Part shown: in pieces, positions 1 to 9,880 of the stretch
Position numbering within the stretch: the first letter of the stretch is position 1
Layout of the letters: the number at the start of each line of letters is the position of its first letter
Assembly (NCBI GenBank): GCA_017464345.1
Contig: JAFUAH010000013.1
Location: 56,493-120,492, forward strand
DNA length: 64,000 nucleotides
DNA from: Bacteroidaceae bacterium
GTDB taxonomy: Bacteria > Bacteroidota > Bacteroidia > Bacteroidales > Bacteroidaceae
Direction of reading: 5' to 3'
Made by a program: the position numbers and the translations under genes
The notes under the pieces: generated by a model
What the model was told of the DNA's origin: nothing
Databases searched by the model: none
Seen by the model: only the letters and a program-made list of their open reading frames with translations

Positions 1-1
1 C

Positions 2-3000
2 CTTCTTGACCTCGGCAATGCAGCCACCACCGTAGAGACAGGGAAATGGTATTTCCTCTACAACCAAGGTAGTGGAAAGTTCATCCAAGAAGACAGTAAC
101 AATGCACTCAAGCAAGTGGCATCGCCCAAGGGTAAGGATGCAACCACAGGAGCAGGCTATCTGGTGAAACTGGAAACAGCCACTGACGGCAAGTACTACA
201 TCAAAACGGGTCTGGGCAACTACTACAAGGCTCCTGGAAGCAGCGCACGTGGCACAGGAGCCACCGTCACCAGCAGTTGGGCCATGTCCATCGATCCCAT
301 CAGCGGCACAACAGGACACTTCGTCCTTCAGGGCAGCAACTACTGCATGGTTGCACCCAGCGACGGCAGCGACATCAAAGGTGGTTCGGCCAAAACAGCC
401 GGAAGCATTGGAGACTGGGTTTTTTACAACGTGAATACAACCTCTGCCGACCAACTGACGGGACGAGACCTCTACAACTACCAGATGAGCAAACTAGGCC
501 TCATCCGCTTGAGCAACAAGCGCACCTCCACGGCCTACCTGACAAGCAGAGAGAGCGGCAGCGCCGTAGGAGCCAGCAAGGTCTCTTCGGGCCTGAGCCA
601 AGTGTGGATTCTGGAAAAGAGCGGCAACGGCTACACACTGCGTAGCGCCAACACGGGGCAGTTCCTGCAAAGTACCTTCGGCACACCGGCTAACACGGCC
701 ACGACGCTGTACATCCAGTTCAGTCCCAACAACACAGGCACACAGTCCTACATCAACATTTCTTCCGAGAGCGACTTCAGCGGCCAAAGTTGCCTAAACC
801 TGGGCAACAATGGCACCACGGTGACGAAGTGGTCGTATAGCAACGATGCCGGCAGCGACTGGGCCATCAGCCTGGTGGAAGACGTAACAGAGGAGGACGT
901 GCGCAATCACATAAACGAAGTTAATGGCTATGCCGAAACGCTGACCGATGGTAAATACTATCGCCTCATCAGCACTAACTACAACCGCTACATGACAGAA
1001 GTGGACGGCAACCTGCAGTCCATCGCCCTGAACAAGGATAACTATTCACAATACTGGAAACTGGTGAAGAGCGGCACAGGATGGGCCATCCAGAATGTGG
1101 TCTCGCAGAAATACGTACAGGCACAGGGAACCACCAGTGCTGTCTATAAGACTGGAACATCCAAGGTCACCCTGTATCCCCGGCGCACTGATGACAAATG
1201 GGAATACAAATGGGTCATTCCCAATGCCAACAACGGGCAGATGGGTTTGCACACCGCCAGCAGCCAAGCCTACAACGTCGTGCTGTGGAGCACTAATGCA
1301 GAAGCCAGTGTATGGGGCTTCCAAGAAGTAGAACTTTCCGAAGAAGAAATCGAAGCTGCACGCGGCTCACTCAAGGAATACGAAGAGCTGGTGAAGAATA
1401 TCTCCACCTTCCAAGCACATCTCGACAACCTGTTTGCAGACAAGGCCTGCACCACGCTAAAGGACAACATCCAAAGTCTGACCGATGCCCAACTGGAGGC
1501 CAATGCTGACTATGCGGCCCTGAATGCTGACATGAAGGCCATGGTGCTGAAAATCAAAAATGATACTTGGAGACAGTTTACCAACAAAACCACGGGCTAC
1601 ACTGCCGGATATGAAAAGTTCTTCCGTATTGCCGACTATCAAATCTACAGCAACCATCAGGAGATGGCCAACGGCAGTAATTTCACCATGAGTAACTACT
1701 TCGGCCGCCTGTCTGGCCCCACAGGTATTGTAGCCAACCCAGGCGAGATTGTTTACCTCTATGTAAACGAAGCACCGAAGAGCGAATGCACTCTGGCTGT
1801 AGAAATCGTGACTACCGACGGCGTTTCCGGTAATCACCCAACCGGAACACAGACGCCCCTGCAGAAAGGCCTAAACGTCATCTGCCCCAGCCAGCAGGCA
1901 CTAATTTACATCTTCCACCAACTAAACAACACGCAAAAGTATCTGGCCGACTATCCCGACATTAAGATTCACATCGAGGGCGGACAGCTCAACGGCTATT
2001 GGGATGCCACACGCAACATGACGGATGCCGACTGGGCTCTGCTGCAGCAAGATCTGCTAACAGCACCCTTCCTGAACCTGAAGACCAAGCATCTGGTATT
2101 CCAGATGGATGCCGACCTGGTGAAATCTGCCGAACCCAAGAATATGGAAGGCCTGATGCGCATCTGGGAAGCCATCCCCACCAACGAGGATCGCTACATG
2201 GGCGTAGAGGACTTTGAAGGCCGATACAACAATATCTGGAACGCATTCTCGGGGGCCAGTTCCTACATGCACTCCACGACCTATGGCACATGGTACACCG
2301 AAAGTACCATCTCCACTATTATGAACTATAACAACATGCGCAAAGCTGGCAATATCTGGGGACCAAGTCACGAAATCGGCCACAACCATCAGAACAGCAT
2401 CAACGTAGTGGGCACGACGGAGAGTTCGAACAACCTGTTCTCCAACATTAACCGCTTCGAACAAGGCATCCAGACTTCACGTCGCCAGTTGCCACCTGAT
2501 GTCTTCGACGAACTAGCCAAGGGTACACCTTGGAATGGCCGCAACATCTGGAACACCACCAGCATGTTCTTCCAACTCTATCTATACTTCCATGCCCAGC
2601 ACCACGACGACCAGTTCTACCCCAATCTGTTCCGCACCATGCGCAAGAGCCCTATCACGAAATCCTCTGGATGGGACAGCACTACGCAGTTCCAGGATGG
2701 CGGTGAGACAAAAACGGGTGCTAACATCACCTACGGTCGTCTTGATTACCTGCATCTGGCTAAGATGATATGTGACGTGGCCCAAGCCGACCTCTCTGAA
2801 TTCTTCGAAGCATATGGTATGTTTGTTCCTGTGGACAAATATCACGTGGGCGACTATGCCAACTATCTGGTGACCACCACTCAAGCCGACATCGACGCTG
2901 CCAAGAAGTACATGCAAAAGTACCCGAAGAAACTGGGTAACATCATGTTCATCGATGACCACATCACTCCTATGAAGGATGCCGACCCGAACAACATCTT

Positions 3001-4045
3001 CGAGGGACAGCCGGCAACAAACGGAAAGAAAACAAACGATACTGGCCAGCACGACGAATTGGGCAACGGACTGCCCGTAGGTGACGTGGGTGACTACGAA
3101 GAATATGACGGTCGCACGACATACACTGTCAATAACGATTATTGCAGCGTTAGTGGCAGCACAATCACCTTCAAGGGTACTGGTTTCATTGGCCACAAGT
3201 TCTACGACAAGAATGGGAAACTCATCTGGGCCACCAATGCCAAGAGTGTAACACTGCCGAAGGCCGTCCGTGATCTGGGTATCGAGAACGTGACCATCGT
3301 GGCAGCTGAAGCTAACATGACAGACGTTCCCTGCCCCTATTACAAGAGTGGTACGTCCAAAGTCTATAAGACACAAATGTATTTTGGCAGCGAGGAAGAG
3401 ACCAAACTGTGGTGGGCTAACGCAAAGACTGAACTGACTCAGTACATGCCTGCCAATACCATAGGTGTGGTTGGTAGCACTGACCCCACAGACAACATTC
3501 TCTCCACCCCCAACATCATTAACGAAGGTACTGCCACAAGCCTTGAATTTGATGGCGACAAGCCTGCCTACATCCCTGTTGCAAGTACATCACGCCGGGT
3601 TCGTTTCTCCAAGACCATCGATGGAATGGCGGCTCTGAACCTGCCATTCAACGTGACCGATCAAGATATCCCTGGTCTAAAAACTGCCACCTATGAAGAC
3701 AATGTGCTTACCGTCACTGATGCCACCAACGTACCCGCAGGCAAGCCTGTAGTTGTCAGTGGCAACGTTGGTCTGCAGCTGACCAATACCGAAGTGAAGG
3801 CCGGCAACTATCAGGCACTCTCTGCCGTGAAGGTACTGTCTGCCGATGGTAAGAGTGTCGTAGAGGTAGAAACCGCCTCCCCCTTCACCTTCAATATGGG
3901 CGAAGCCACAGCTATTCGCTCCATCGAAGATGCTGCAAAGGCTATGGAGCAGAACGCTGTCTATGACCTGATGGGGCGCCGCATTGAACGCCTCACCAAG
4001 GCTGGCATTTATATTGTGAATGGAAAGAAGACATTCATTAAGTAA
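2..4045 (+). CDS. M60-like zinc metallopeptidase, T9SS cargo (5' end outside the window)
   Basis: The reading frame is open to the left edge, so the N-terminus and signal peptide are missing; 1347 residues are visible. The zinc site HEIGH lies at about residue 790 of the visible part, followed by a downstream Glu (TTES), matching the HExxH...E pattern of the M60/M60-like (enhancin-type) peptidases that cleave O-glycosylated mucins. The region before it carries ricin-like or carbohydrate-binding-like repeats (GKYYRL..., GKWYFL...). The C-terminus has a beta-sandwich followed by DLMGRR...GIYIVNGKK, a type IX secretion sorting tail, so the protein is expected at the cell surface. Family assignment rests on the motif and architecture. 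Substrate is inferred from the family and from the glycosidases elsewhere in the window. Confidence 0.85.
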   Translation, partial: LLDLGNAATTVETGKWYFLYNQGSGKFIQEDSNNALKQVASPKGKDATTGAGYLVKLETATDGKYYIKTGLGNYYKAPGSSARGTGATVTSSWAMSIDPISGTTGHFVLQGSNYCMVAPSDGSDIKGGSAKTAGSIGDWVFYNVNTTSADQLTGRDLYNYQMSKLGLIRLSNKRTSTAYLTSRESGSAVGASKVSSGLSQVWILEKSGNGYTLRSANTGQFLQSTFGTPANTATTLYIQFSPNNTGTQSYINISSESDFSGQSCLNLGNNGTTVTKWSYSNDAGSDWAISLVEDVTEEDVRNHINEVNGYAETLTDGKYYRLISTNYNRYMTEVDGNLQSIALNKDNYSQYWKLVKSGTGWAIQNVVSQKYVQAQGTTSAVYKTGTSKVTLYPRRTDDKWEYKWVIPNANNGQMGLHTASSQAYNVVLWSTNAEASVWGFQEVELSEEEIEAARGSLKEYEELVKNISTFQAHLDNLFADKACTTLKDNIQSLTDAQLEANADYAALNADMKAMVLKIKNDTWRQFTNKTTGYTAGYEKFFRIADYQIYSNHQEMANGSNFTMSNYFGRLSGPTGIVANPGEIVYLYVNEAPKSECTLAVEIVTTDGVSGNHPTGTQTPLQKGLNVICPSQQALIYIFHQLNNTQKYLADYPDIKIHIEGGQLNGYWDATRNMTDADWALLQQDLLTAPFLNLKTKHLVFQMDADLVKSAEPKNMEGLMRIWEAIPTNEDRYMGVEDFEGRYNNIWNAFSGASSYMHSTTYGTWYTESTISTIMNYNNMRKAGNIWGPSHEIGHNHQNSINVVGTTESSNNLFSNINRFEQGIQTSRRQLPPDVFDELAKGTPWNGRNIWNTTSMFFQLYLYFHAQHHDDQFYPNLFRTMRKSPITKSSGWDSTTQFQDGGETKTGANITYGRLDYLHLAKMICDVAQADLSEFFEAYGMFVPVDKYHVGDYANYLVTTTQADIDAAKKYMQKYPKKLGNIMFIDDHITPMKDADPNNIFEGQPATNGKKTNDTGQHDELGNGLPVGDVGDYEEYDGRTTYTVNNDYCSVSGSTITFKGTGFIGHKFYDKNGKLIWATNAKSVTLPKAVRDLGIENVTIVAAEANMTDVPCPYYKSGTSKVYKTQMYFGSEEETKLWWANAKTELTQYMPANTIGVVGSTDPTDNILSTPNIINEGTATSLEFDGDKPAYIPVASTSRRVRFSKTIDGMAALNLPFNVTDQDIPGLKTATYEDNVLTVTDATNVPAGKPVVVSGNVGLQLTNTEVKAGNYQALSAVKVLSADGKSVVEVETASPFTFNMGEATAIRSIEDAAKAMEQNAVYDLMGRRIERLTKAGIYIVNGKKTFIK

Positions 4046-4077
4046 ATATTACAACCAAAATCTTTAAATTCAAGACT

Positions 4078-4236
4078 ATGAAAAAGTATGTTTGCGACGT
4101 ATGTGGCTACGAGTATGACCCCGCAGTAGGTGACCCCGACAACGGCATTGCTCCTGGCACCGCCTTTGAAGACCTCCCCGCAGACTGGGTTTGCCCTTTG
4201 TGCGGTGTAGGCAAGGACGAGTTCAGCGAAGCCTGA
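4078..4236 (+). CDS. Rubredoxin
   Basis: A 52-residue protein starting [20 protein letters not shown] and ending near [13 protein letters not shown]. The two CxxCG knuckles (CDVCG near residue 6, CPLCG near residue 39) that bind a single iron, and the length, are diagnostic of rubredoxin. It is a small cytoplasmic electron carrier, in anaerobes usually serving peroxide or superoxide reduction (rubrerythrin, superoxide reductase). It begins 32 nt after the M60 gene and is followed at once by a hairpin terminator. No partner oxidoreductase is adjacent, so its redox partner is unknown. Confidence 0.95.
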   Translation: MKKYVCDVCGYEYDPAVGDPDNGIAPGTAFEDLPADWVCPLCGVGKDEFSEA

Positions 4237-4262
4237 ACTGGCACTGAACGCGGAAAAGAAAA

Positions 4263-4296
4263 TCCCTGATTCCATCTGGAGTCAGGGACTTTTTTT
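4263..4296 (+). terminator. Intrinsic terminator after rubredoxin
   Basis: An 11-nt stem (tccctgattcc / ggagtcaggga, one G-T wobble) with a four-base loop is followed by CTTTTTTT. It ends the M60/rubredoxin transcript just before the promoter of the next gene. Confidence 0.85.
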
Positions 4297-4304
4297 ATGT
4301 ATAA

Positions 4305-4336
4305 TTTGCTATTTCGATTGGTTTGCAGTAACTTTG
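4305..4336 (+). promoter_or_regulatory. Bacteroidota-type promoter of DUF6057 gene
   Basis: TTTG at 4305-4308, 20 bp, then TAACTTTG at 4329-4336: a perfect match to the primary sigma consensus (TTTG / TAnnTTTG). The ATG at 4346 lies only 9 nt after the -7 box, so the transcript would be almost leaderless. Confidence 0.75.
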
Positions 4337-4345
4337 TAACCATAA

Positions 4346-5980
4346 ATGGGCAAGCACAATAAAGTTAAGCCACCAGTTACGCCCCATCCTGCGGTGCAGA
4401 AAGGAGTGAAAAAGGAAGAAAGCAAAACCTTGCTTTCCCGTATTCCTCTGCTGCCCACTGCCGTGATTCTTTTCTTTGCTGTATGGCTATGGGGGTGGCT
4501 TTGGTACGGCGATGTATTTCGCATTGCCCGCGAATATTCTTTCTGGTCGCCAGACTCCACACTGATGTACTACCTTTACGGTCGTCCCTGGACAGCCCTA
4601 CTATGGGCAGGACAGGCCTTGCTGCAACTTTTTCGATGGCCTGTCCTGGGAGCCCTGGTTCTGGCACTTCTCATCAGCAAGGCCACATGGCTGTTGGGCT
4701 ATTGTTTGCGTTTGCGTGGTTGGTGGCGCCTCTTGCAATACGTTCCGGCAGCAGCCTACCTGTGCACGATTGCTTATATAGGTTTCGACCTATTTTTCGA
4801 AACAGAGACAGGACTCATCATGGGCATCCCTTTAGTCAGTTTTCTAGTGTTACTGATTATGGCCTTTATTATCCGCTCTTTCAGTCACGCCCACACCTTC
4901 CCCTGTGCCGTATGCCCACCTAAGGATGAGACTCCGTTGCAGAATCGTATCCAATTGGTGGTCACTCTATTGGTTACTCTGCTGCCTATTATCATTACTC
5001 AGAAGATGCGACCATACGTCCGTGTGACAACCACGATGCAGTGTCAGCTCATAGAGCAGGACTGGCAGGGTGCCATTCAAACAGCACATGACAATGCCGA
5101 CCTCTCTTATCGCCCCATAGCTGCTTTCTATGCCATCGCGCTGACGCAGACAGGGCAACAGGGCACACGTCTCTTTGACATTCGCCTAGACTACGACGAG
5201 CCCTACATGCACGGCTACAATGGGGCTACAACAAATGCTGCCAACTACTATATGATGGACTGCGATCTCCATGCAGGTCTTGTGCAAACAGCCATCCATC
5301 ATGCCATGGAACACATGACCATGAACGGCCCCACTCTGCGCTCACTGCATATCCTTACCAAATGTGCCCTGCTGAAGAATGAATGGGACGTAGCAGAAAA
5401 GTATCTGCACATCCTCCGTCATGTACCTTTTGAGGGCAACTTCATAGAGAAATACAGTGCCATGGTGCGCGATACCACACGTATCAATGCCGACCCGGAA
5501 TTCCACAATATTCGCCTGACAGAACCCATGCACGACAACTTCGAGAACTTCCTGACACAGCCCACATTCCTTGGCTACAACGCCACACTGTCTGAGGGGC
5601 GTAGCATAAATGCTTTATGGAACAGCCTTTTGGTTCATGCCTACACGAAGACCATGCCTCAGTTTATCTATGCCTGTCGGCCCATGCAGGGCACCACGCC
5701 TCCAGAGACTTTTGCCGAAGCCTTGAACATGATGTCGTCCAAGTATCCTGAAGTTATGCACCTCTATACAGGCTTGGAATACCAGCGTCCTCGTCTGCTG
5801 GCATTCATGAAGGAGGTCAGCCCATACATGGGCAGCCATGAAGTGCGGGCAGAACATGCCCATGAGCTGTTCAGTAAATGGAAAGGATATTATCCCTATT
5901 ATTACTTCTTTGGCAATCTGAAGGCTACACGTGGCCACCAGAAAGCCAACCAAGGAACCAGCAATCAGGGAGTAAACTAA
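4346..5980 (+). CDS. DUF6057-like multi-pass membrane protein
   Basis: 544 residues. A positively charged N-terminus is followed by about five or six hydrophobic segments in the first 220 residues (PTAVILFFAVWLWGWLW..., VLGALVLALLI, LCTIAYIGFDLFF, MGIPLVSFLVLLIMAFII, LVVTLLVTLLPIII). The remaining 320 residues are soluble and rich in helices, resembling TPR-like repeats. I believe it belongs to DUF6057, a Bacteroidales family of unknown function, but that rests on recall. It is followed after 39 nt by the TolB-like CXXCH lipoprotein gene, and the two are likely co-transcribed from the promoter at 4305. No enzymatic motif was seen. Confidence 0.7.
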   Translation: MGKHNKVKPPVTPHPAVQKGVKKEESKTLLSRIPLLPTAVILFFAVWLWGWLWYGDVFRIAREYSFWSPDSTLMYYLYGRPWTALLWAGQALLQLFRWPVLGALVLALLISKATWLLGYCLRLRGWWRLLQYVPAAAYLCTIAYIGFDLFFETETGLIMGIPLVSFLVLLIMAFIIRSFSHAHTFPCAVCPPKDETPLQNRIQLVVTLLVTLLPIIITQKMRPYVRVTTTMQCQLIEQDWQGAIQTAHDNADLSYRPIAAFYAIALTQTGQQGTRLFDIRLDYDEPYMHGYNGATTNAANYYMMDCDLHAGLVQTAIHHAMEHMTMNGPTLRSLHILTKCALLKNEWDVAEKYLHILRHVPFEGNFIEKYSAMVRDTTRINADPEFHNIRLTEPMHDNFENFLTQPTFLGYNATLSEGRSINALWNSLLVHAYTKTMPQFIYACRPMQGTTPPETFAEALNMMSSKYPEVMHLYTGLEYQRPRLLAFMKEVSPYMGSHEVRAEHAHELFSKWKGYYPYYYFFGNLKATRGHQKANQGTSNQGVN

Positions 5981-6019
5981 CGTGAAGCAAAGAAAAGAAT
6001 CCAGAAAGAGAATTGCACA

Positions 6020-7564
6020 ATGAGACAGACGTACATGTCATACTATGTAATGGTGCTATGCGCCTTGGCAATGTTTTCTTCCTGCCAGAAGCATGTAGAG
6101 GTACCTGTGGAGTTCTCCGAAACTGACATCGTGGCACCACTTTACCCAGACTATACCGACATCACTATCCCAGCCAACATTGCTCCGCTGAACTTTGCTT
6201 TGCAAAACACCGATGCAACAGCCATCGTGGCAGAACTCAAAGGAAAGAACGGCAAGCGCCTGGTATGCGGAAGCTACAGCGAACTAAAGGTGGACATAGA
6301 TACAGCAGAGTGGCGCAATCTGTTAGAGAGTAATCGGGGAAATGACATCCGTGTCTGCATCTATGCCCAGACAGCACAAGGCTGGCTACGCTATCGACCG
6401 TACACACTATCCGTGGCCACGGAGGACATTGACTCCTATCTCTCATACCGCCTTATCGAACCTGGCTACGAACTCTACCGACAAGTAGGACTTTACCAGC
6501 GCAATCTGACCAATTTCGACGAACGACCCATTTACGAAAACAACCGCACTTACAGCGATGAGCACAACCACTGTGTAAATTGCCACAACTATCAGAACTA
6601 CTCCACCCAGAACATGCTTTTCCATGTCCGGGCCCAGCATGGCGGCACCATCATCGTACGCAATGGTGCTGCCCGAAAAGTGCAAATCAAAGGTGACAGC
6701 ATACTGACGGCCGGTGTCTACCCCTCGTGGCACCCCACTCTGCCATTAGTGGCCTTCAGCACAAACAAGACGGGCCAGGCCTTCCACCTCTTCCACGCTG
6801 AAAAGATAGAAGTACTGGACCAGGCCAGCGACCTCCTACTCTACGACACTGAGCACAACGAAGTACGTACCGTCCTGACCGACTCCACCCAGTTCGAGAC
6901 CTTCCCTTGCTGGTCGCCAGACGGTCAGTGGCTCTACTACTGCACCGCTCTCGACCCGACGCTCGGCATGGATCTGCCCGACAGCGTGCTTCTCATGCGT
7001 CAGGTATCCCTCTACGACAAGTTCTACTACGACATTCGCCGACTGCCCTATGATGCACAGACGGGGCAGTTTGGTCCCTCAGAATTGGTAGTGGAGTGTG
7101 CCACTCGGCAGCGCAGCGCCTCCTTCCCCCGCATCAGTCCCGACGGGCACTATCTCCTCTATGCCGAGGGCGACTATGGCCAATTCCACATCTGGCACCG
7201 TTCAAGCGACCTTTACGTGAAGAACCTCCAGACCGACAGCATCTACGCCCTCTCTGAAGCCAACTCAGACGATGTGGACTCCTACCACAGCTGGAGCAGC
7301 AACGGACGGTGGATCGTCTTCAGTAGTCGTCGCATGGACGGCAACTACACACGCCCCTTCATCACCTACTTCGACAGGAATGGCCATGCCCACAAAGCCT
7401 TCTGCCTGCCCCAGCGCGACCCGGAGCACGATATTCTGCTCCTGAAGAGCTACAACGTACCTGAACTCACTCGCGATGCCGTACACATCAGTGAGCGTGA
7501 CCTCCGAAAGTGCATCTATGAGACAGAGGGCAGCAAGGCGAAATTTAAGCCTCGCAAGCAATAA
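6020..7564 (+). CDS. TolB-like beta-propeller lipoprotein with one CXXCH motif
   Basis: 514 residues. The N-terminus has a lipoprotein signal peptide (LAMFSSC, Cys22 as the expected lipidation site). A beta-sandwich-like segment (residues 30-140) is followed by CVNCH at 185-189, a single c-type heme-like or metal motif. Then come PD40/WD40-like propeller repeats with typical signatures such as YPSWHPTLPLVAFSTNK, CWSPDGQWLYY, RISPDGHYLLYA and SWSSNGRWIVFSSRR. This fits the TolB-like translocation family of Bacteroidales, of unknown role, sited in the periplasm or outer membrane. It probably forms an operon with the preceding DUF6057 gene. Heme binding is an inference from the motif only. Confidence 0.75.
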   Translation: MRQTYMSYYVMVLCALAMFSSCQKHVEVPVEFSETDIVAPLYPDYTDITIPANIAPLNFALQNTDATAIVAELKGKNGKRLVCGSYSELKVDIDTAEWRNLLESNRGNDIRVCIYAQTAQGWLRYRPYTLSVATEDIDSYLSYRLIEPGYELYRQVGLYQRNLTNFDERPIYENNRTYSDEHNHCVNCHNYQNYSTQNMLFHVRAQHGGTIIVRNGAARKVQIKGDSILTAGVYPSWHPTLPLVAFSTNKTGQAFHLFHAEKIEVLDQASDLLLYDTEHNEVRTVLTDSTQFETFPCWSPDGQWLYYCTALDPTLGMDLPDSVLLMRQVSLYDKFYYDIRRLPYDAQTGQFGPSELVVECATRQRSASFPRISPDGHYLLYAEGDYGQFHIWHRSSDLYVKNLQTDSIYALSEANSDDVDSYHSWSSNGRWIVFSSRRMDGNYTRPFITYFDRNGHAHKAFCLPQRDPEHDILLLKSYNVPELTRDAVHISERDLRKCIYETEGSKAKFKPRKQ

Positions 7565-7594
7565 AAGGCCCACCATCGACGTTATAGCAATATG

Positions 7595-7628
7595 CGAAAT
7601 ATCGGAATAACGAAATATCGAAATAACG
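7595..7628. repeat. 16-bp tandem repeat upstream of nagB
   Basis: Two copies of a 16-bp unit (cgaaatatcggaataa, then cgaaatatcgaaataa; 15/16 identical) plus a partial third. They end 22 nt before the nagB ATG. The CGAAATAA half-unit recurs four times upstream of the aminotransferase gene at 31603. Confidence 0.8.
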
Positions 7629-7650
7629 AGAACCCTTAACATTTTAGACT

Positions 7651-8442
7651 ATGAGAGTTATCATTGAACCTGACTACGCGAACATGTCGCGCTGGGCTGC
7701 CGAATACGTGGCAGCACGCATCAATGCCGCAAGCCCCACGGCTGAAAAGCCCTTCAAGCTGGGATGTCCCACCGGTTCTTCCCCCCTGGGTCTGTACAAG
7801 CACCTGATAGAGCTGAACAAGGCCGGCAAAGTAAGTTTCCAGAACGTCATCACGTTCAATATGGACGAATACGTGGGGCTGCCCGAGGAACATCCCGAAA
7901 GCTACCATAGCTTCATGTGGACTAACTTCTTTTCCCACATTGACATCAAGAAGGAGAATGTGCACATCCTGAACGGGAATGCTCCTGATCTGGCTGCCGA
8001 ATGCGCAGCCTACGAGCAGGCTATCAAAGACGCAGGTGGCATCGACCTCTTCATGGGCGGCATCGGCCCCGACGGCCACATTGCCTTCAATGAGCCCTTC
8101 AGCAGTTTGCAGAGCCGCACCCGCGTGAAGAGTCTGACCACCGACACTATCATTGCCAACAGCCGCTTCTTCGAAGGCGATGTGAACAAGGTGCCCAAGA
8201 CGGCCCTGACCGTGGGTGTGGGCACTGTGATGGATGCCCGCGAGGTGCTCATCGTTGCCAACGGCCATGGCAAGGCCCGTGCGTTGCACCATGCCATAGA
8301 GTGTGCTGTCAGCCATGAGTGGACCATCAGTGCCCTGCAGCAGCATCCGCACGCCATCATCGTCTGCGACGAGGCTGCCACCGACGAACTGAAACACGGA
8401 ACCTACAAATACTTCAAGGACATCGAGAAAGACAACTTATAA
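7651..8442 (+). CDS. nagB: Glucosamine-6-phosphate deaminase
   Basis: 263 residues, the usual NagB length. It converts glucosamine-6-phosphate to fructose-6-phosphate and ammonia in the cytoplasm. The general base Asp72 sits in [17 protein letters not shown], and [14 protein letters not shown] supplies the Asp/His pair of the active site. The phosphate-binding loop [12 protein letters not shown] is present. The start is the first ATG of the conserved [10 protein letters not shown]-terminus. It faces nagA convergently across a 106-nt gap, so the two successive steps of N-acetylglucosamine breakdown are adjacent but on separate transcripts. Confidence 0.95.
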   Translation: MRVIIEPDYANMSRWAAEYVAARINAASPTAEKPFKLGCPTGSSPLGLYKHLIELNKAGKVSFQNVITFNMDEYVGLPEEHPESYHSFMWTNFFSHIDIKKENVHILNGNAPDLAAECAAYEQAIKDAGGIDLFMGGIGPDGHIAFNEPFSSLQSRTRVKSLTTDTIIANSRFFEGDVNKVPKTALTVGVGTVMDAREVLIVANGHGKARALHHAIECAVSHEWTISALQQHPHAIIVCDEAATDELKHGTYKYFKDIEKDNL

Positions 8443-8475
8443 GTCCCAATTGTGACAGGACAAACGAGACTGTGT

Positions 8476-8533
8476 CAGAATGAAGTGAACCCCGAAAGTT
8501 AGACAAAAAACTTTCGGGGTTCACTTCATTTTG
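8476..8533. terminator. Bidirectional hairpin between nagB and nagA, resembling IS3-type end repeats
   Basis: A perfect 22-bp inverted repeat (8479-8500 / 8509-8530, 8-nt loop), extendable by about 3 bp with one mismatch. It lies between convergent genes and should terminate both. The arm reads TGAAGTGAACCCCGAAAGTT then AGACA, which resembles terminal inverted repeats of IS3/IS150-group elements, so it may be a relic of an insertion sequence. No transposase is present. Confidence 0.75.
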
Positions 8534-8547
8534 GTCCTATTCGCTCT

Positions 8548-9711
8548 TTAGAACAGCGTATTCTCTATGATTTTGCCCATCTGCCAGATGCAGCGGATGT
8601 CGAGTTTTTCGTCCAGAATCATGATGTCGGCATCCTTTCCGCGCTGCAGCGTGCCCTTGCGGTCGTTCACCTTCATGATGAGCGACGGAGTCTCGGTGCA
8701 CATGCGCACGGCATCCTCCAAGGGAATTTCGGCCTGCTGCACGGCCGTGCGGATGAGGCGGTCGGTGGTGGCAATAGAGCCTGCCAGTGCCGAACGGTCG
8801 CTGAGTTTGGCCACGCCGTCCTCCACGATGACGCGGGGGTCGAAAGCTACAGCATCGGCAGGAGCCGCGGCCACGGCCAGTGCATCGGTGATGAGTGCCA
8901 TGCGCTCCACACCCTTAATCTTGTAGGCCATGCGCAGGATGGTGGGCGGAACGTGAATGCCGTCGGCCACGCACTCGATGGTCATGTCGTCGATGAGATA
9001 GACGCTCTCCACGGTACCCTCGTACTTGTAGCCCTGCTTGTTGTGGAAACCAGGCATGGCGTTGTAGAAATGGGTGACGTGGGTGAATCCAGCTTCGAAG
9101 GCAGTCTTCACGTCGCTGTACTCGGCGTGAGTGTGGGCGATGGAGGGCAGAATGCCCTTCTCGGCACAGAACTTACCGAACTGAATGGCGCCAGGCAACT
9201 CCGGTGCTGCGTCCCAGCGCTTCAGGCAGGCACTGTTCTCCACGATGGGGATGTACTCGTTGGGGTCGGGATCCTTCAGCCATTCGGGCATCTGTGCACC
9301 AGCCTTCAGGGGGTTCAGATAGTGTCCTTCCAGATGCAGTCCCATGATGGGACTGTCGGGCTCGGCCATCAGTCTGTTGCACGTCTCCACAGCCTGTTCT
9401 ATCATGGGCACGGTGCTGCTGGAGAGTGTGGGGAAGATGCTGGTGGTACCATGCTTGGCATGTGCCTCAATGGCGGTGCGGAAGGCCTCTTCGGTGCCCT
9501 CCTGAAAGTCGCGTCCACCGCCGCCGTGTACGTGCATCTCAATGCCGCCGGGCACTACGTACATGCCCTTGGCGTCGATGATGGTGGCCCCGATGATGGC
9601 CAGGTCACAGTTGGTGACCTCAAGTATTTTGTTGTCGCGCAGGATGATGCTACCGTCCTTCAGCCAACCCTGTGGGGTCAGGATGCGACCGTTGATAATC
9701 TGTGTAAGCAT
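8548..9711 (-). CDS. nagA: N-acetylglucosamine-6-phosphate deacetylase
   Basis: 387 residues, typical NagA length. It removes acetate from GlcNAc-6-phosphate to feed NagB. It is an amidohydrolase: the HVH metal motif (His60, His62) sits in EMHVHGGGGRDFQEGTEEAF. Further conserved segments are GLHLEGHYLNPLKAGAQ, HTHAEYSD, THFYNAMPGFH and the catalytic-Asp region LITDAL. The ATG is followed by a conserved MLTQIINGRI start. It is convergent with nagB. The upstream gap towards glmM carries a large inverted repeat rather than a clear promoter. Confidence 0.95.
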   Translation of the reverse strand: MLTQIINGRILTPQGWLKDGSIILRDNKILEVTNCDLAIIGATIIDAKGMYVVPGGIEMHVHGGGGRDFQEGTEEAFRTAIEAHAKHGTTSIFPTLSSSTVPMIEQAVETCNRLMAEPDSPIMGLHLEGHYLNPLKAGAQMPEWLKDPDPNEYIPIVENSACLKRWDAAPELPGAIQFGKFCAEKGILPSIAHTHAEYSDVKTAFEAGFTHVTHFYNAMPGFHNKQGYKYEGTVESVYLIDDMTIECVADGIHVPPTILRMAYKIKGVERMALITDALAVAAAPADAVAFDPRVIVEDGVAKLSDRSALAGSIATTDRLIRTAVQQAEIPLEDAVRMCTETPSLIMKVNDRKGTLQRGKDADIMILDEKLDIRCIWQMGKIIENTLF

Positions 9712-9727
9712 AGTGTTTTTTTATTTA

Positions 9728-9873
9728 GGGGGAGTTAGAGGGAGTTAAAGAAGTTAAAGGGAGTTAGAGGAAGTTAGAGGGAGTTAGAGGACGATACGAT
9801 CCCGAGTTTGAGGGGCGAGACATTCGTCCTTTAACTCCCTCTAACTCCCTTTAACTTCTTTAACTTCCTTTCC
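9728..9873. repeat. Tandem GGAGTTAGA repeats with a facing inverted copy
   Basis: The left half (9729-9790) is built of 10-bp-like units of the form GGAGTTAGAG/GAAGTTAAAG. The right half (9828-9873) holds the reverse complement. A 28-bp stretch is perfectly inverted (9743-9770 with 9838-9865). The element fills the 169-nt gap between nagA and glmM, both on the minus strand, so it would be transcribed as a long hairpin after glmM. Confidence 0.85.
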
Positions 9874-9880
9874 ATTCCTT

